This document shows, piece after piece, positions 1-10,154 of a DNA stretch of 64,000 nt; the stretch's first letter is position 1, and each line of letters starts with the position of its first letter. A program made the position numbers and the translations under genes. The notes below the pieces were generated by a model that saw nothing but the letters and a program-made list of their open reading frames with translations, was not told the DNA's origin and made no database searches. Origin of the DNA: PCRC01 sp040384665 (lineage in GTDB: Bacteria; Pseudomonadota; Gammaproteobacteria; Burkholderiales; Burkholderiaceae_C); the NCBI GenBank assembly GCA_040384665.1, contig JAZKIY010000012.1:67137-131136 (forward strand). Reading direction: 5' to 3'.

Positions 1-217
1 AAACGAATGGGCCGGCAAGGTGCTGGCGCTGATCAAAGGTGGCAACACCGCCGCCGCGATTGCGCAGATCAAGGTGGCGCCGAGCGTGAAGGATTTGACC
101 GCGCTGAAAACCACCATGGTGCTGGGCAGGCTGACCGGGCGCTGGAAAGACGTGGACGCCGCCATTGCCGACAACCTCGCGCTGCTGGCAGCGCCCCGGC
201 TGCACCGCGCACCCTGA
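1..217 (+). CDS. C-terminal end of an unidentified protein, cut by the window edge
   Basis: An open frame (reading from base 2) enters from the left edge and ends at TGA 215-217, leaving 71 residues. The visible part is rich in Ala, Leu and Lys and looks helical (for example LGRLTGRWKDVDAAIADN). I recognise no motif and assign no function. It runs toward the PBP gene on the other strand, and the two stop codons are only about 15 bases apart. Codon use resembles the neighbours, so it is probably a real gene end, but the family cannot be judged from this fragment. Confidence 0.55.
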   Translation, partial: NEWAGKVLALIKGGNTAAAIAQIKVAPSVKDLTALKTTMVLGRLTGRWKDVDAAIADNLALLAAPRLHRAP

Positions 218-219
218 GC

Positions 220-246
220 TTCAAGGCCTGTTCACTGCGCCTTGAA
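220..246. terminator. Inverted repeat between convergent genes, possible bidirectional terminator
   Basis: TTCAAGGC (220-227) and GCCTTGAA (239-246) form an 8-bp stem around an 11-base loop, between the left-edge gene and the PBP gene. There is no clear T tract on either side, so a terminator role rests on position and symmetry only. The right arm also encodes the last codons of the PBP. Confidence 0.35.
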
Positions 247-2268
247 CAACCGCCCGATGAAGTCGGACAGGTCGCGCAATGGCTCGGGCAATGGCGGCTG
301 CGCCGGCTGGGGCCGTGAACGGGCAATGTCGAACGCGGCCTGTGGGTCGATCCAGCGGTTGCGCAAAGACTGCTGGAACACCTCACCCACCATTGGCAGT
401 GCGCTGCGGGCGCCGGGGCCCCAGCCATCGCCCATGGTGATGCTGCTGTCGTTGAAGCCCACCCAGGCGCCGGCCACCAGCTGCGGGTGCATCAGGATGA
501 ACCAGCCGTCGGTGTTGTCCTGCGTGGTGCCGGTCTTGCCGGCCACGTCGGCCTGGATGCCGTAGCGGCTGCGGATCGCGGTGCCGGTGCCTTCGTCCAC
601 CACGCCGCGCATCACATTCACCAGTTGCAAAGCCTGTGGCTGCGACATGGCCTGCTCGGGCACCGGTTCGGCAAAGCGCTGCAGCACATTGCCCTGGCGG
701 TCTTCCACCTGCAGCACCAGCACCGGCGCCATGTAGCGGCCGCCGTTGGCAATGGCGCCGTAGGCGGTCACCATCTCGCGCAGCGTGACCGAGCTGGTGC
801 CCAGGGCCAATGCGGGCACTTCGTCGAGCGTGCTGTCGCGCACGCCCATCGCACGGGCCAGCTGGGCCACGCGCTGCGGCCCCACCTGCATCATCAGCTG
901 GGCGGTGATGGTGTTTTTGGAGAACGCCAGACCGTCGTGCAGCGTCATCGGCAACCCGCTGGGTGGTGTGCCATCGCTCGGGCTCCAGACACCGCCCCCG
1001 GGGATGCTGATCGACAGCGCCTGGTCCATGAGCTCGTCGCTCGGCGAACGGCCCATCTCGAAGGCGGCGCCGTACACAAACGGCTTGAAGGTCGAACCGG
1101 CCTGTCGGCGCGCCTGGCCCACATGGTCAAACTGCTCGGTGGCAAAGTCGCGGCTGCCGACCCAGGCCACCACGTGGCCATTGCGCGGGTCCAGCGCCAT
1201 GAAGCCGGCCTGCAACGGCACCTTCTCCTGGCCGCGCTTGCGCTGCCGGTCGGCCTGGGGCTGCAGCACGCCGAGCTGCCGGGCCATGGCCTGGTTGGCC
1301 GCCTTCTGGGTCTTGGCGTGCAGCGTGGTGCGCACCACCAGGCCGTCGGAATAGATGTTGAGACTGCGGCTGTCGGCCCAGTCGATCAACCACTTGCGCA
1401 CCCATTGCGCCACGTGCGGTGCGGGGCCGAGCAAGGTGTCTTGCCGCTCGAAGTCGAGCTTCAGCGGCTGCTTGGCCAGCGCGGTGGCGCGCGCCGACTC
1501 CAGCGTGTTGTGCTTGACCATTTGCGCCAGCACCACGTTGCGCCGGGCACGGGCGCGCTGCGGGTTCTGCACCGGGTTGTAGTAGCTGGTGCCCTTGAGC
1601 ATGCCAATCAGCGTGGCCGATTCGAGCACATTGAGCTGGCTGGCCGACTTGTCAAAGTAGGTGCGCGCTGCCATCTCGATGCCAAAGGCGTTGTAGAGAA
1701 AGGGCACGGTGTTGAGGTAGATCTCCAGGATCTCGTCCTTGGAGTACAGCGCCTCGATCCGCAGTGCGGTCAGCGCTTCTTTGACCTTGCGGTTGATGCT
1801 CAGCGAGCGGCCGATTTCTTCCGGGTAGAGGTTGCGCGCCAGCTGCTGGGTGATGGTGGAGCCGCCCTGCAGATCGCCCCGCAGCGTGTGGAACACCGCC
1901 GCCGCCGTGCGTTTGAAATCAATGCCGTGGTGGCTGTAGAAGCGGTGGTCTTCGGTGGCAATCAGCGCCTGCACCACACTGGGCGCCACCTTGGCCAGTG
2001 GCACCCATTGGCGGTTGACCCGCTTGAATTCGGCCAGCACCGCCCCGTCGGCCGCCACCACCGAAGATGGCACCTCCGACCGGACCTTCCGCAGGTCGGA
2101 GATGCTGGGCAGAAACACCAGCAGCACGAGCACGTAGACCACCACCAAACCGGGCAGCACCAGGGCCGCGCGCACAGGGTAACGGCGCGCCAACGCCCAG
2201 GCCGTCACGGCGTGGTGACGCGAAAATTCGGCAACCCGTGCCCAGGCGCGCGTGAGTTGCGGTGGCAT
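232..2268 (-). CDS. Class A penicillin-binding protein (PBP1A type, transglycosylase/transpeptidase)
   Basis: Bifunctional peptidoglycan synthase of 678 residues: it polymerises lipid II and cross-links stem peptides in the periplasm. One membrane helix (about 34-54) follows a short cytoplasmic tail. The GT51 transglycosylase domain shows the catalytic glutamate in ATEDHRFYSHHG (E106) and GGSTITQQLARNLY (135-148). The transpeptidase domain has all three motifs: the Ser nucleophile in STFK (S392/K395), SKN (450-452) and KTGTT (578-582). It is shorter than typical PBP1A proteins of about 800 residues, with little room for the inserted OB-like domain between the catalytic domains. It seems to be a single transcription unit, convergent with the left-edge gene. 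The family is certain; the exact subclass (1A versus a second 1A-like paralogue) is not. Confidence 0.93.
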   Translation of the reverse strand: MPPQLTRAWARVAEFSRHHAVTAWALARRYPVRAALVLPGLVVVYVLVLLVFLPSISDLRKVRSEVPSSVVAADGAVLAEFKRVNRQWVPLAKVAPSVVQALIATEDHRFYSHHGIDFKRTAAAVFHTLRGDLQGGSTITQQLARNLYPEEIGRSLSINRKVKEALTALRIEALYSKDEILEIYLNTVPFLYNAFGIEMAARTYFDKSASQLNVLESATLIGMLKGTSYYNPVQNPQRARARRNVVLAQMVKHNTLESARATALAKQPLKLDFERQDTLLGPAPHVAQWVRKWLIDWADSRSLNIYSDGLVVRTTLHAKTQKAANQAMARQLGVLQPQADRQRKRGQEKVPLQAGFMALDPRNGHVVAWVGSRDFATEQFDHVGQARRQAGSTFKPFVYGAAFEMGRSPSDELMDQALSISIPGGGVWSPSDGTPPSGLPMTLHDGLAFSKNTITAQLMMQVGPQRVAQLARAMGVRDSTLDEVPALALGTSSVTLREMVTAYGAIANGGRYMAPVLVLQVEDRQGNVLQRFAEPVPEQAMSQPQALQLVNVMRGVVDEGTGTAIRSRYGIQADVAGKTGTTQDNTDGWFILMHPQLVAGAWVGFNDSSITMGDGWGPGARSALPMVGEVFQQSLRNRWIDPQAAFDIARSRPQPAQPPLPEPLRDLSDFIGRLFKAQ

Positions 2269-2328
2269 GCAGGGAATGTACTGTGCTTTCAGGCGCTGCC
2301 GCCGCGCCGAAAGTAACCGACTGAAAGA

Positions 2329-2688
2329 TCAGCCGCCCGCGCGCTTGACGGTGTGCCCCTGCTGCTGCAGGAGCGCCACCACACGGTCGGCATGGTCGCC
2401 CTGGACCTCGACCACACCGTCTTTCACGGTGCCGCCACTGCCACACTGCGTGCGCAGCTGTTTGCCCAGGGCCGCGAGCGCGTCGGGCGCCAGGGCCAGG
2501 CCACGCACCAGCGTGACGGCTTTGCCACCCCGCCCCTTGGTCTCGCGGCTGACCCGCACCACGCCGTCGCCCTTCGGCAATGCGCCGGCCTGCTTGCAGC
2601 CGCATTGCGCCACCGGCTGGCGGCAACCCGGGCACATGCGGCCACTGTCGGTGGAATAAACCAGCCCGCCACCCTCCCCCTTGCGCAT
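2329..2688 (-). CDS. yciH: SUI1/YciH-family translation factor
   Basis: A small protein of 119 residues related to eukaryotic eIF1 (SUI1) and E. coli YciH, thought to act on ribosomal initiation complexes. The SUI1 fold is clear: VVRVSRETKGRGGKAVTLV, then GSGGTVKDGVVEVQGDH and a C-terminal VKRAGG. An N-terminal CPGCRQPVAQCGC segment gives four cysteines in CxxC-x5-CxC form, a possible zinc site absent from E. coli YciH. I chose ATG 2688 because AAGGGGG sits just upstream and the product then starts like YciH (GLVYSTDSGR). An in-frame ATG at 2736 would add 16 residues that look untranslated. It is divergent from the next gene. Confidence 0.85.
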   Translation of the reverse strand: MRKGEGGGLVYSTDSGRMCPGCRQPVAQCGCKQAGALPKGDGVVRVSRETKGRGGKAVTLVRGLALAPDALAALGKQLRTQCGSGGTVKDGVVEVQGDHADRVVALLQQQGHTVKRAGG

Positions 2689-2769
2689 GGTGCCCCCTTG
2701 TTGATGCGTGTCGCCTATGGTGCAGCGATTGTGCATGGCGCCCGGAGCAAAACACTAAACTCCCTGCCC

Positions 2770-3023
2770 ATGCAAAACACATTCAAGGCAGCTTGCCTCG
2801 CCATCTACCTGGCCAGCCTCGTGGGCGCGGTCTGGCCCTTTCCCGGCGTCACGCTGGTGCATTACCTGGCGCTGGGCCTGCTGGCCATCCATGCGCTGGA
2901 GCTGCTGGCGGTGCTGCGGCTGTTGCGCCAGCAACCCGGCGCGCTGATCGACGGCATCACGCTGACGCTGCTGTTTGGCCTGCTGCACTGGTCGCAGTTG
3001 GCCAAGCGCCCGCCGGTAAAGGA

Positions 3024-3027
<4 letters not shown>
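2770..3027 (+). CDS. Small inner-membrane protein, DUF1145-like (YhhL type)
   Basis: This 85-residue protein has three predicted membrane segments (about 5-22, 26-49 and 60-77) and a short charged tail, KRPPVKD. The pattern PFPGVTLVHYLALGLLAIHALELL resembles the DUF1145 family (E. coli YhhL). No biochemical role is known for that family. The start ATG 2770 gives a hydrophobic N-terminus; longer in-frame extensions to the left run antisense through the SUI1 gene and are unlikely. Its stop overlaps the end of the convergent oxidoreductase gene by four bases. Confidence 0.6.
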
Positions 3028-4274
<1,247 letters not shown>

Positions 4275-4288
4275 GGGATGGGCCCGCC

Positions 4289-5476
4289 TCAGAGCGCTTG
4301 CGCCAGCCGCGCCACGCCTTCGTTGATCTTCGCCACATCGGCCGTGGCAAAGCTCAGGCGCAGCGTGGCGGGGTCCGGGTTGGCGGCATAAAACGGTGCG
4401 CCAGGCACAAAGGCCACGAGCTGTTCAATGGCGCGTTTGGCGAAGGCGGCGGCGTCTGTGGTCTTGCCGCCGGCACCGGTGAGGCGGGCCCAGAAGAACA
4501 GCCCCCCCTGCGGCTGCGTGAAGGCAATGGCATCGCCCAGTTCGCGCTGCAGCGCCTGGCCCATGGCCTGCGCACGTTCGGCATACACCTGGCGCACATT
4601 CGCCAGTGTGGCGGGCATGCGGCCGGCATTGAGGTACTGCGCGGCGGTGGCCTGGGCGAAGGTGCTGGTGTGGGCGTCGCTGAACTGTTTGCACATGGTG
4701 GCCTTGGCCAGCAGTTCGGCGGGCGCGACCATCCAGCCCACGCGCAGGCCAGGGCTCAGCACCTTGCTGAGTGAGCCACAGTGCACCAGCAGTTCGCGGC
4801 TGCCGGGTACCTGCGCGCTCAGCGCCAGCAGGCTGGGCGGCGGGGCGGCGCCGAAGTAGAGGTCGCCGTAGGGGTCGTCTTCCACCACCACGGTGTTGTA
4901 GCGCACGGCCAGTTCCAGCACCTTTTTGCGGCGTTCCAGGTTCAGCAGCGCGCCGCTGGGGTTGCCGAAGGTGGGGATGAGGTAGACGAACTTGGGTTGG
5001 TGCTCGGCGATCAGTTTTTCCAACGCGTCGGTGTCCACGCCCTGGCCGTCGATGGGGGCGCTGATGAGCTGGGCGCCGTACAGGCGAAAACACTGGATGG
5101 TGGCCAGAAAGGTGGGGCCTTCCACAATGACTTTGTCGCCGGGGCTGATGAGGGTTTTGCCCAGCAGGTCCAGCGCCTGCTGGCTGCCGGTGGTGACGAT
5201 CAGGCCTTCGGGTTGGACGTCGGCGCCCTTGCTGTGCATGAAGGCGCTGAGCTGTTCGCGCAGGGGCTGGTAGCCCTCGGTGGCGCCGTACTGCAGTGCG
5301 GCGCCGGGTTCTTCGCTCAGGGCTTTGGCACTGGCCTCGCGGATGCCTGCCACGTCGAACATGGCGCTGTCTGGGAAACCACCGGCAAAACTGATGATGC
5401 CGGGCTTGCCCAGCAGCTTGAACAGTTCGCGGATGGCGGAGGTTTCGATGGCGTCGAGGCGGGAAGCGAATTGCAT
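4289..5476 (-). CDS. PLP-dependent class I aminotransferase (LysN / 2-aminoadipate type)
   Basis: A cytoplasmic fold-type I aminotransferase of 395 residues. The Schiff-base lysine is K238 in HCGSLSKVLSPGLRVGW. NPSG (172-175) and EDDPYGDLYF around 199-208 supply the usual PLP contacts. FAGGFPDSAMF near the N-terminus and the overall pattern match the 2-aminoadipate/LysN and MocR-aminotransferase branch, which uses aromatic, branched-chain or aminoadipate substrates. The gene is followed closely by the old yellow enzyme gene. A dispersed repeat lies just upstream of its start. Family assignment is firm; substrate is not. Confidence 0.87.
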   Translation of the reverse strand: MQFASRLDAIETSAIRELFKLLGKPGIISFAGGFPDSAMFDVAGIREASAKALSEEPGAALQYGATEGYQPLREQLSAFMHSKGADVQPEGLIVTTGSQQALDLLGKTLISPGDKVIVEGPTFLATIQCFRLYGAQLISAPIDGQGVDTDALEKLIAEHQPKFVYLIPTFGNPSGALLNLERRKKVLELAVRYNTVVVEDDPYGDLYFGAAPPPSLLALSAQVPGSRELLVHCGSLSKVLSPGLRVGWMVAPAELLAKATMCKQFSDAHTSTFAQATAAQYLNAGRMPATLANVRQVYAERAQAMGQALQRELGDAIAFTQPQGGLFFWARLTGAGGKTTDAAAFAKRAIEQLVAFVPGAPFYAANPDPATLRLSFATADVAKINEGVARLAQAL

Positions 5477-5506
5477 GGTGGTGGGTCAACCCGTCAGGGG
5501 GTTAAA

Positions 5507-5573
5507 TGCTATGTTTTTAAGAGCTAACCTGCTAGATTCTACTAAGGCTCAGGGCATATTTGATCTGAAAAAT
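5507..5573 (+). repeat. Dispersed repeat, copy A (intergenic)
   Basis: This AT-rich element lies between the aminotransferase start and the phosphatase stop. It carries AAGAGCTAA, then AGATTCTACTAAGGCTC, then ATTTGATCTGAAAAAT. It aligns by eye with copies at 28422, 38225, 51209 and 61852, which share an ACTA(A/G)GGCT core. No ORF or transposase is associated with it. Confidence 0.6.
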
Positions 5574-5588
5574 AGCCCAGAAGGCTTT

Positions 5589-7229
5589 TCAGGGGCTCTG
5601 CACCGGCAAAGGTGTGCCCACAGCGCTGGCCGGCGCGGCCACCTGCAGCCAACGGGCCAGCGTGGGGGCGATGTCCACCACCTCCACCCGCGCGTCCACG
5701 CGGCCCGGCCGGGCCCAGCGCGGGCCGTACAGGGCAATCGGCACCCCGGTGTCGTAGGCGTGCGGTGAGCCGTGGGTGGCGGCGTAGCCGGTGCCCACCA
5801 TCCAGTGCGGCTGGACGGTGAACTGCACGTCGCCCGACACCTCGGGGTGCCAGGACTTGCGCATCTGCGCAAAGTAGGGCGCGTTGCCCGGGCTGCCGCT
5901 GCGCAGTTCGGCGCGCGTGTAGGCCGCGGCAATGCCGGGCACACTGGCAATGGCACGGCGCGCGGCGTCGGCCACCACGTCCACACTGAGACCGGTTTGC
6001 GCCAGCAGGCTGCGGTTCACCAGCAGGCTGGAGCCAGAAAAACTGACCCACTGCCCAGGGCCAAACTGGGGCGTGAGCGCGGCGTTGACGTGCCCCAGCA
6101 GCGCCGACAGCCTGATGCGCCCGGTGGCCAGCCCTTGTGTCGCGCCGAACTCGGGCGCGGCCATGAAGCCGTGGTCTGCCGTCAGCACCACGAGGTAGTT
6201 GTCTTTGCCAACGCGCGCATCCAGGTCCTGAAAGAAGGCCTGGAACTGCCGGTCAAGCTGCAGCAAATGGTCGTGCGAGAGGCGCGACTCGGCGCCAAAG
6301 GCGTGGTTCACATAGTCATGGCCCGACAGGCTCACCGCCAGGATGTCGGGCACATCGTCTTGCCCCAGTTGTTCGCCGGCGATGGCGGCGCGGGCGAAAT
6401 CCAGCGCCAGCGCGTCGGCGAACGGGCTGCGCAGCAAGGCACTGTAAAACGCCGGGCCGGGGGCTTCGTCGTCGGGCGCGTTCATCGCCATCGGCAGGCT
6501 GCCCCCCCGGGCAAACCAGGCCTGGCCATCGGGCAGCGAACGGGCGTAGGCGGCTTCGGGCAACAGCGGCGTCCACGCGGTTTTGAAATAGCGGTCGGCC
6601 GGCTTGGCGGCGTTGAAGGTGTTGACCCAGGCCGGGTGCTCGGCCATGTAGTAGGTGCTGGACGCGAACTGCCCGCTGCTGCCCATGTACATGTAGGCCG
6701 TACCGGCGCGGCCGGCCGGCAGGATGGCGCCGCGGTCTTTGCCGGAAATGGCCACCACCTTGGCACGCGGGTCGGCGCGCTTCAGCACATCGCCCACGGT
6801 TTCGGCGCGCAGGTTTTTGGGGCTGGTGCCGTCCAGTGGCCGGGTGGTGTGGCCGATGTAGGTGGCCGATGCGTCGCTGGTGCAGTAGACCTCGGCGCCG
6901 GTGGCGGCGTCGCGCCAGTCGTTGCCAATGATGCCGGTGCGGTCCGGGTAGGCACCGGTCAGCATGGTGGCGTGGCCCGCCGCCGTCACGGTGAAAGCGT
7001 GGCCGTAGTGCGCGTTGGCGAACCAGGTGCCCCGGTCCAGAAACCGGGCCAGGCCGTCGGGCACAAGCTGGTCGCGGTAGGCCAGTACCTGGCGCTGGGG
7101 CAGGCCGTCCACCACCAGCAGCACCACAAGCCTGGGTTTGGCGGTGGTGTCGGGCGCCGACGCGCACGCGGCCAGCAGGCCCGCCACCAGCAGACCCAGC
7201 CCCCACCCACAGCGTTTGATGTTTTGCAT
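5589..7229 (-). CDS. Alkaline phosphatase-superfamily lipoprotein (PafA / type I phosphodiesterase like)
   Basis: A 546-residue exported phosphatase or nucleotide pyrophosphatase. The N-terminus is a lipoprotein signal ending in LLAAC, so Cys22 should be lipidated. Metal ligands and nucleophile are visible: VVDG (D41), GHATMLTGAYPDRTG with T88 as probable nucleophile, VSLSGHDYVNHAFG, LTADHGFMAAPEF, and HGSPHAYDTGVPIALYG near the C-terminus. A catalytic Thr rather than Ser is typical of the PafA/NPP branch. Likely role: phosphate scavenging from phosphomonoesters or diesters in the periplasm. ATG 7229 is the only start that puts the signal at the N-terminus. It is divergent from nth (69 bases between starts). 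Confidence 0.85.
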   Translation of the reverse strand: MQNIKRCGWGLGLLVAGLLAACASAPDTTAKPRLVVLLVVDGLPQRQVLAYRDQLVPDGLARFLDRGTWFANAHYGHAFTVTAAGHATMLTGAYPDRTGIIGNDWRDAATGAEVYCTSDASATYIGHTTRPLDGTSPKNLRAETVGDVLKRADPRAKVVAISGKDRGAILPAGRAGTAYMYMGSSGQFASSTYYMAEHPAWVNTFNAAKPADRYFKTAWTPLLPEAAYARSLPDGQAWFARGGSLPMAMNAPDDEAPGPAFYSALLRSPFADALALDFARAAIAGEQLGQDDVPDILAVSLSGHDYVNHAFGAESRLSHDHLLQLDRQFQAFFQDLDARVGKDNYLVVLTADHGFMAAPEFGATQGLATGRIRLSALLGHVNAALTPQFGPGQWVSFSGSSLLVNRSLLAQTGLSVDVVADAARRAIASVPGIAAAYTRAELRSGSPGNAPYFAQMRKSWHPEVSGDVQFTVQPHWMVGTGYAATHGSPHAYDTGVPIALYGPRWARPGRVDARVEVVDIAPTLARWLQVAAPASAVGTPLPVQSP

Positions 7230-7298
7230 GGAAGTGATGGTAGCCAAGAAGCCGCGAGAATGGCGCCAGATCCCATTTTTTGCTGGACGAACGGCCCC

Positions 7299-7937
7299 AT
7301 GAAACGCGAGCACATCGAACCCTTCTTCGCCACACTGAAGGCTGCCAACCCGCAGCCCAACACGGAACTGGAATACACCACCGTGTTCGAGCTGCTGGCC
7401 GCCGTGCTGCTGAGCGCGCAGGCCACCGACGTGGGTGTGAACAAGGCCACGCGCAAGCTGTTTCCGGTGGCCGGTACGCCACAGAAAATCCTCGCGCTGG
7501 GGCTGGACGGGTTGGAGGGCTACATCAAGACCATCGGTCTGTACCACAGCAAGGCCAAACACCTGCTGGAAACCTGCCGCATGCTGGTGGAACAACACGG
7601 CGGCGAGGTGCCGCGCACGCGCGAGGCGCTGGAGGCCTTGCCCGGCGTGGGCCGCAAGACCGCCAACGTGGTGCTGAACGTGGCCTTTGGCGAACCGACC
7701 ATGGCGGTGGACACGCACATCTTCCGGGTGGGCAACCGCACCGGCCTGGCGCCGGGCAAGACCCCCTACGAGGTGGAGATGCAGCTGATGAAGCGCATCC
7801 CGCCGGCCTACCTGGTGGACGCGCACCATTGGCTCATCCTGCACGGGCGCTATGTGTGCCAGGCGCGCAAGCCGCTGTGCTGGCAGTGTGGCGTGGCCGA
7901 CTACTGCGGCTTCAAAGACAAGACGCCGCGGCCTTAA
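7299..7937 (+). CDS. nth: Endonuclease III (DNA glycosylase/AP lyase)
   Basis: Base-excision repair enzyme that removes oxidised pyrimidines and cleaves abasic sites by beta-elimination; 212 residues, normal for the family. The helix-hairpin-helix is LPGVGRKTANVV with catalytic K120; the catalytic Asp is D138 in VDTHIFRV. The C-terminal 4Fe-4S ligands C187-x6-C194-x2-C197-x5-C203 are all present. ATG 7299 gives the standard Nth N-terminus. The gene converges on the methyltransferase, and the two TAA stops overlap within TTAA at 7934-7937, with no room for a terminator. Confidence 0.96.
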   Translation: MKREHIEPFFATLKAANPQPNTELEYTTVFELLAAVLLSAQATDVGVNKATRKLFPVAGTPQKILALGLDGLEGYIKTIGLYHSKAKHLLETCRMLVEQHGGEVPRTREALEALPGVGRKTANVVLNVAFGEPTMAVDTHIFRVGNRTGLAPGKTPYEVEMQLMKRIPPAYLVDAHHWLILHGRYVCQARKPLCWQCGVADYCGFKDKTPRP

Positions 7938-8578
7938 GGCGGTGTGGCCCCATGGGCCACAAACACAGCGTCCAGCCAGAGCGTGTCAACGGCCATACCA
8001 CCGAGCTGGCTGGCCAGTTGGTCCCAGGGCCGGTGCAGGCCTTCTAACGAACTGACCGAGTACAGCGCCGCCGGCCACACCAGCCAGTTGACCGGCCAGG
8101 TCCAGACGCCGGCCCACTTGAGGCCCGACGCCACCACCCGCGCACCGGGCTTCAGGTGCCGCAGCACATGGGCAATGGCTTGCGGCTGGCGTAGGATGTC
8201 GTGGGTGAAGTGGAACAGCGCGGCGTCGGCCTGGAACGACAGCTTGGCCTGGGCCACAGGTGTGCCCACCAGCGCCACGTTGGCCCAGCCGTGTTGCGCC
8301 ACACGCGCCTGCGCCTGTTCCAGCATCTCTGGCGACTGCTCGATGCCGACCACGCGGCCACTTGGGCCAACGCCCTGGCGCAGCGCCGCAAAACTCAGGC
8401 CGGTGCCACAGCCCACGTCCAGCACGGTGTCGGACGGGCGCAGGCCCAGTTGGCGAATGGCTTGCTCCCGGATCGGTTCGAACGGCGCCAACTCACGGTC
8501 GTAGACACTGGCACGGTGGCGGTACTGCGCCAGTGCCACACGCGGGCGGGTGGGGTCGGCCGGGCGTGGGGAGGGCAT
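7934..8578 (-). CDS. Class I SAM-dependent methyltransferase
   Basis: A Rossmann-fold methyltransferase of 214 residues. SAM-binding motif I is VLDVGCGTG (52-60), and the acidic residue at the end of beta-2 lies in VVGIEQSPEML. The pattern LRHLKPGARVVASGLKW fits the UbiE/Methyltransf_11 group. The substrate is unknown. ATG 8578 starts five bases after the stop of the upstream universal stress protein gene, so the two form an operon. A longer start at 8656 would run antisense into that gene. The C-terminal third (WTWPVNWLVWPAALYSV) is unusually rich in Trp and hydrophobic residues for a soluble enzyme and may touch the membrane or bind a hydrophobic substrate. Confidence 0.8.
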   Translation of the reverse strand: MPSPRPADPTRPRVALAQYRHRASVYDRELAPFEPIREQAIRQLGLRPSDTVLDVGCGTGLSFAALRQGVGPSGRVVGIEQSPEMLEQAQARVAQHGWANVALVGTPVAQAKLSFQADAALFHFTHDILRQPQAIAHVLRHLKPGARVVASGLKWAGVWTWPVNWLVWPAALYSVSSLEGLHRPWDQLASQLGGMAVDTLWLDAVFVAHGATPP

Positions 8579-8583
8579 GCCGG

Positions 8584-9021
8584 TCAGTGCGTGATGACCA
8601 CCAGCACGCTGCACGGCGCGTGCTCGATCAGCGCCTTGGACACCGAGCCACGCCACCAGCGGGCGGCCCAGTTGTCCAGATGGCGGTGGCCGACGACGAT
8701 CAGGTCGGCGTCGATCTTCTTGGCGTACTCGGTGATTTCGTCGATGGTTTCACCCACCAGCACCTCGCCGCTGGCGGTGTGCCCGGCGGTGGCCAGCCGG
8801 CGCACGCCCTCGTTCAGCACCGCCTGGTAGGTGTCGCGTTCGCGCTCGGCCAGGTCCTTGTCGTAGACCGCGCCTTCGAGGCCCACGACCCCCAGCATCA
8901 CCGGCATCACCGCCACCAGGTACAGCTCGGCGCCGCTCCACTGGGCCAGGTCCTGGCAGTCGAGCAGGGCTTGCTGCCCGGCTTCCGAGCCGTTGTAGGC
9001 CAGCAAAATGCGTTTGTACAT
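8584..9021 (-). CDS. Universal stress protein (UspA family)
   Basis: A single Usp domain of 145 residues. The N-terminal strand MYKRILLAYNGSE and the C-terminal ATP-loop region, VVGHRHLDNWAARWWRG then SVSKALIEHAPCSVLVV, match the nucleotide-binding UspA branch, although the first loop reads GHRH instead of the usual GxxG. Likely cytoplasmic and stress-related. ATG 9021 follows an AGGAA-type ribosome site. It lies 90 bases downstream of cobT and heads a two-gene unit with the methyltransferase; whether transcripts from the B12 operon read into it is open. Confidence 0.88.
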   Translation of the reverse strand: MYKRILLAYNGSEAGQQALLDCQDLAQWSGAELYLVAVMPVMLGVVGLEGAVYDKDLAERERDTYQAVLNEGVRRLATAGHTASGEVLVGETIDEITEYAKKIDADLIVVGHRHLDNWAARWWRGSVSKALIEHAPCSVLVVITH

Positions 9022-9111
9022 AGGAACTTCCTGCAGATGGCGATGGCTACAGCATAGGCGCCTGCGGGCCCGCGCACAACAAGCCGCTACCCGCAAGAGG
9101 GGTTTTGGCCC

Positions 9112-10143
9112 TCAGGCTTTGCCGGAAACGCCCGCCGATGCGAAGCTGGCCATGTCGCGCAGCACCGCGCAGGCCGATTGCAGCAGCGGCCAGGCCAGCG
9201 CCGCGCCGGAACCTTCGCCCAGGCGCAGGCCGAGGTCCAGCAGTGGCTGCGCGCCCAGGTGCTGCAGCATCAGCGCATGGCCGCGCTCGCCGGAACGGTG
9301 CGCGAACACGCAGCGTTGCAACACGCGGGGGTCGATGGCGTGGGCCACCAGAATCACGGCGCTGGTGATGAAGCCGTCGACCAGAACCACGCGCCGCTCA
9401 ACGGCCGCCTGCCAGACGGCGCCCAGCATGGTGGCCATCTCGAAACCGCCAAAAGCGGCCATGGCCTGCAGCGGGTCGGTCACGTCGGCATGGCGCTGCA
9501 GCACTTCGCGCAAGATGGTGGTCTTGCGCTGTACCGCGGCAGCGTCCAGCCCGGTGCCGGCGCCGGTGCAGTCGGCGATGTCAAGCTGCGCCATGCGGGC
9601 CAGCAGCAGCGAGGCGGCCGAGGTGTTGCCGATGCCCATTTCTCCCAGCAGCACCGCGTTGCCGGGGAGGCTTTTGACGAGTGCGCGGCCGTTGGCAATG
9701 GCCTGATCGCACTGCGCGGCGGTCATCGCCGGGCCGGAAAGGGCGTCGGCCGTGCCGGGGGCGATCTTGGCTTGGTGAAGCTGTTCCCTAGGCGCAAAGT
9801 CGTGCGCCACACCACAATCCACCACCGTCAGCGCCATGCCGTGCTGGCGTGCCAGCACACTGACACAGGCACCACCGGCGAGAAAGTTTTCCACCATCTG
9901 CCAGGTCACATCGCTTGGGTAGGCCGAGACACCGCGCGCGGCCAAGCCGTGGTCCCCGGCAAACACCAGCAGTTGCGGCTGGTCAAGCTGCGGGGCTTCC
10001 GTGCCAAGGATCAGCCCCAGCTGCAGCGCGAGCGCCTCCAGCCGTCCGAGCGAGCCCAGCGGTTTGGTTTTGTGGTCGAGTTTGGATTGCAGCGCCTGCG
10101 CGAGGGCGAGCTGCTGCAAATCTGCCAGCGCGGGCAGCGCCAT
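9112..10143 (-). CDS. cobT: Nicotinate-nucleotide:dimethylbenzimidazole phosphoribosyltransferase
   Basis: Activates the lower ligand of cobalamin: DMB plus nicotinate mononucleotide gives alpha-ribazole phosphate. It has 343 residues, typical for CobT in Salmonella nomenclature. GEMGIGNTSAAS (167-178) contributes to the nucleotide site, and the catalytic glutamate is E310 in LGEGSGAALAWPL. KTKPLGSLGRLE near the N-terminus is another family hallmark. It is the last gene of the riboswitch-1 operon, 11 bases after bioB. ATG 10143 fits the family start; an upstream in-frame start would overlap bioB. No clear intrinsic terminator follows in the 90-base gap. Confidence 0.95.
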   Translation of the reverse strand: MALPALADLQQLALAQALQSKLDHKTKPLGSLGRLEALALQLGLILGTEAPQLDQPQLLVFAGDHGLAARGVSAYPSDVTWQMVENFLAGGACVSVLARQHGMALTVVDCGVAHDFAPREQLHQAKIAPGTADALSGPAMTAAQCDQAIANGRALVKSLPGNAVLLGEMGIGNTSAASLLLARMAQLDIADCTGAGTGLDAAAVQRKTTILREVLQRHADVTDPLQAMAAFGGFEMATMLGAVWQAAVERRVVLVDGFITSAVILVAHAIDPRVLQRCVFAHRSGERGHALMLQHLGAQPLLDLGLRLGEGSGAALAWPLLQSACAVLRDMASFASAGVSGKA

Positions 10144-10154
10144 CACACGGCGGC

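Noticed and set aside
7230..7844. A 205-codon N-terminal extension of the phosphatase
   Set aside because: It is antisense to nth and would bury the lipoprotein signal that begins at ATG 7229.
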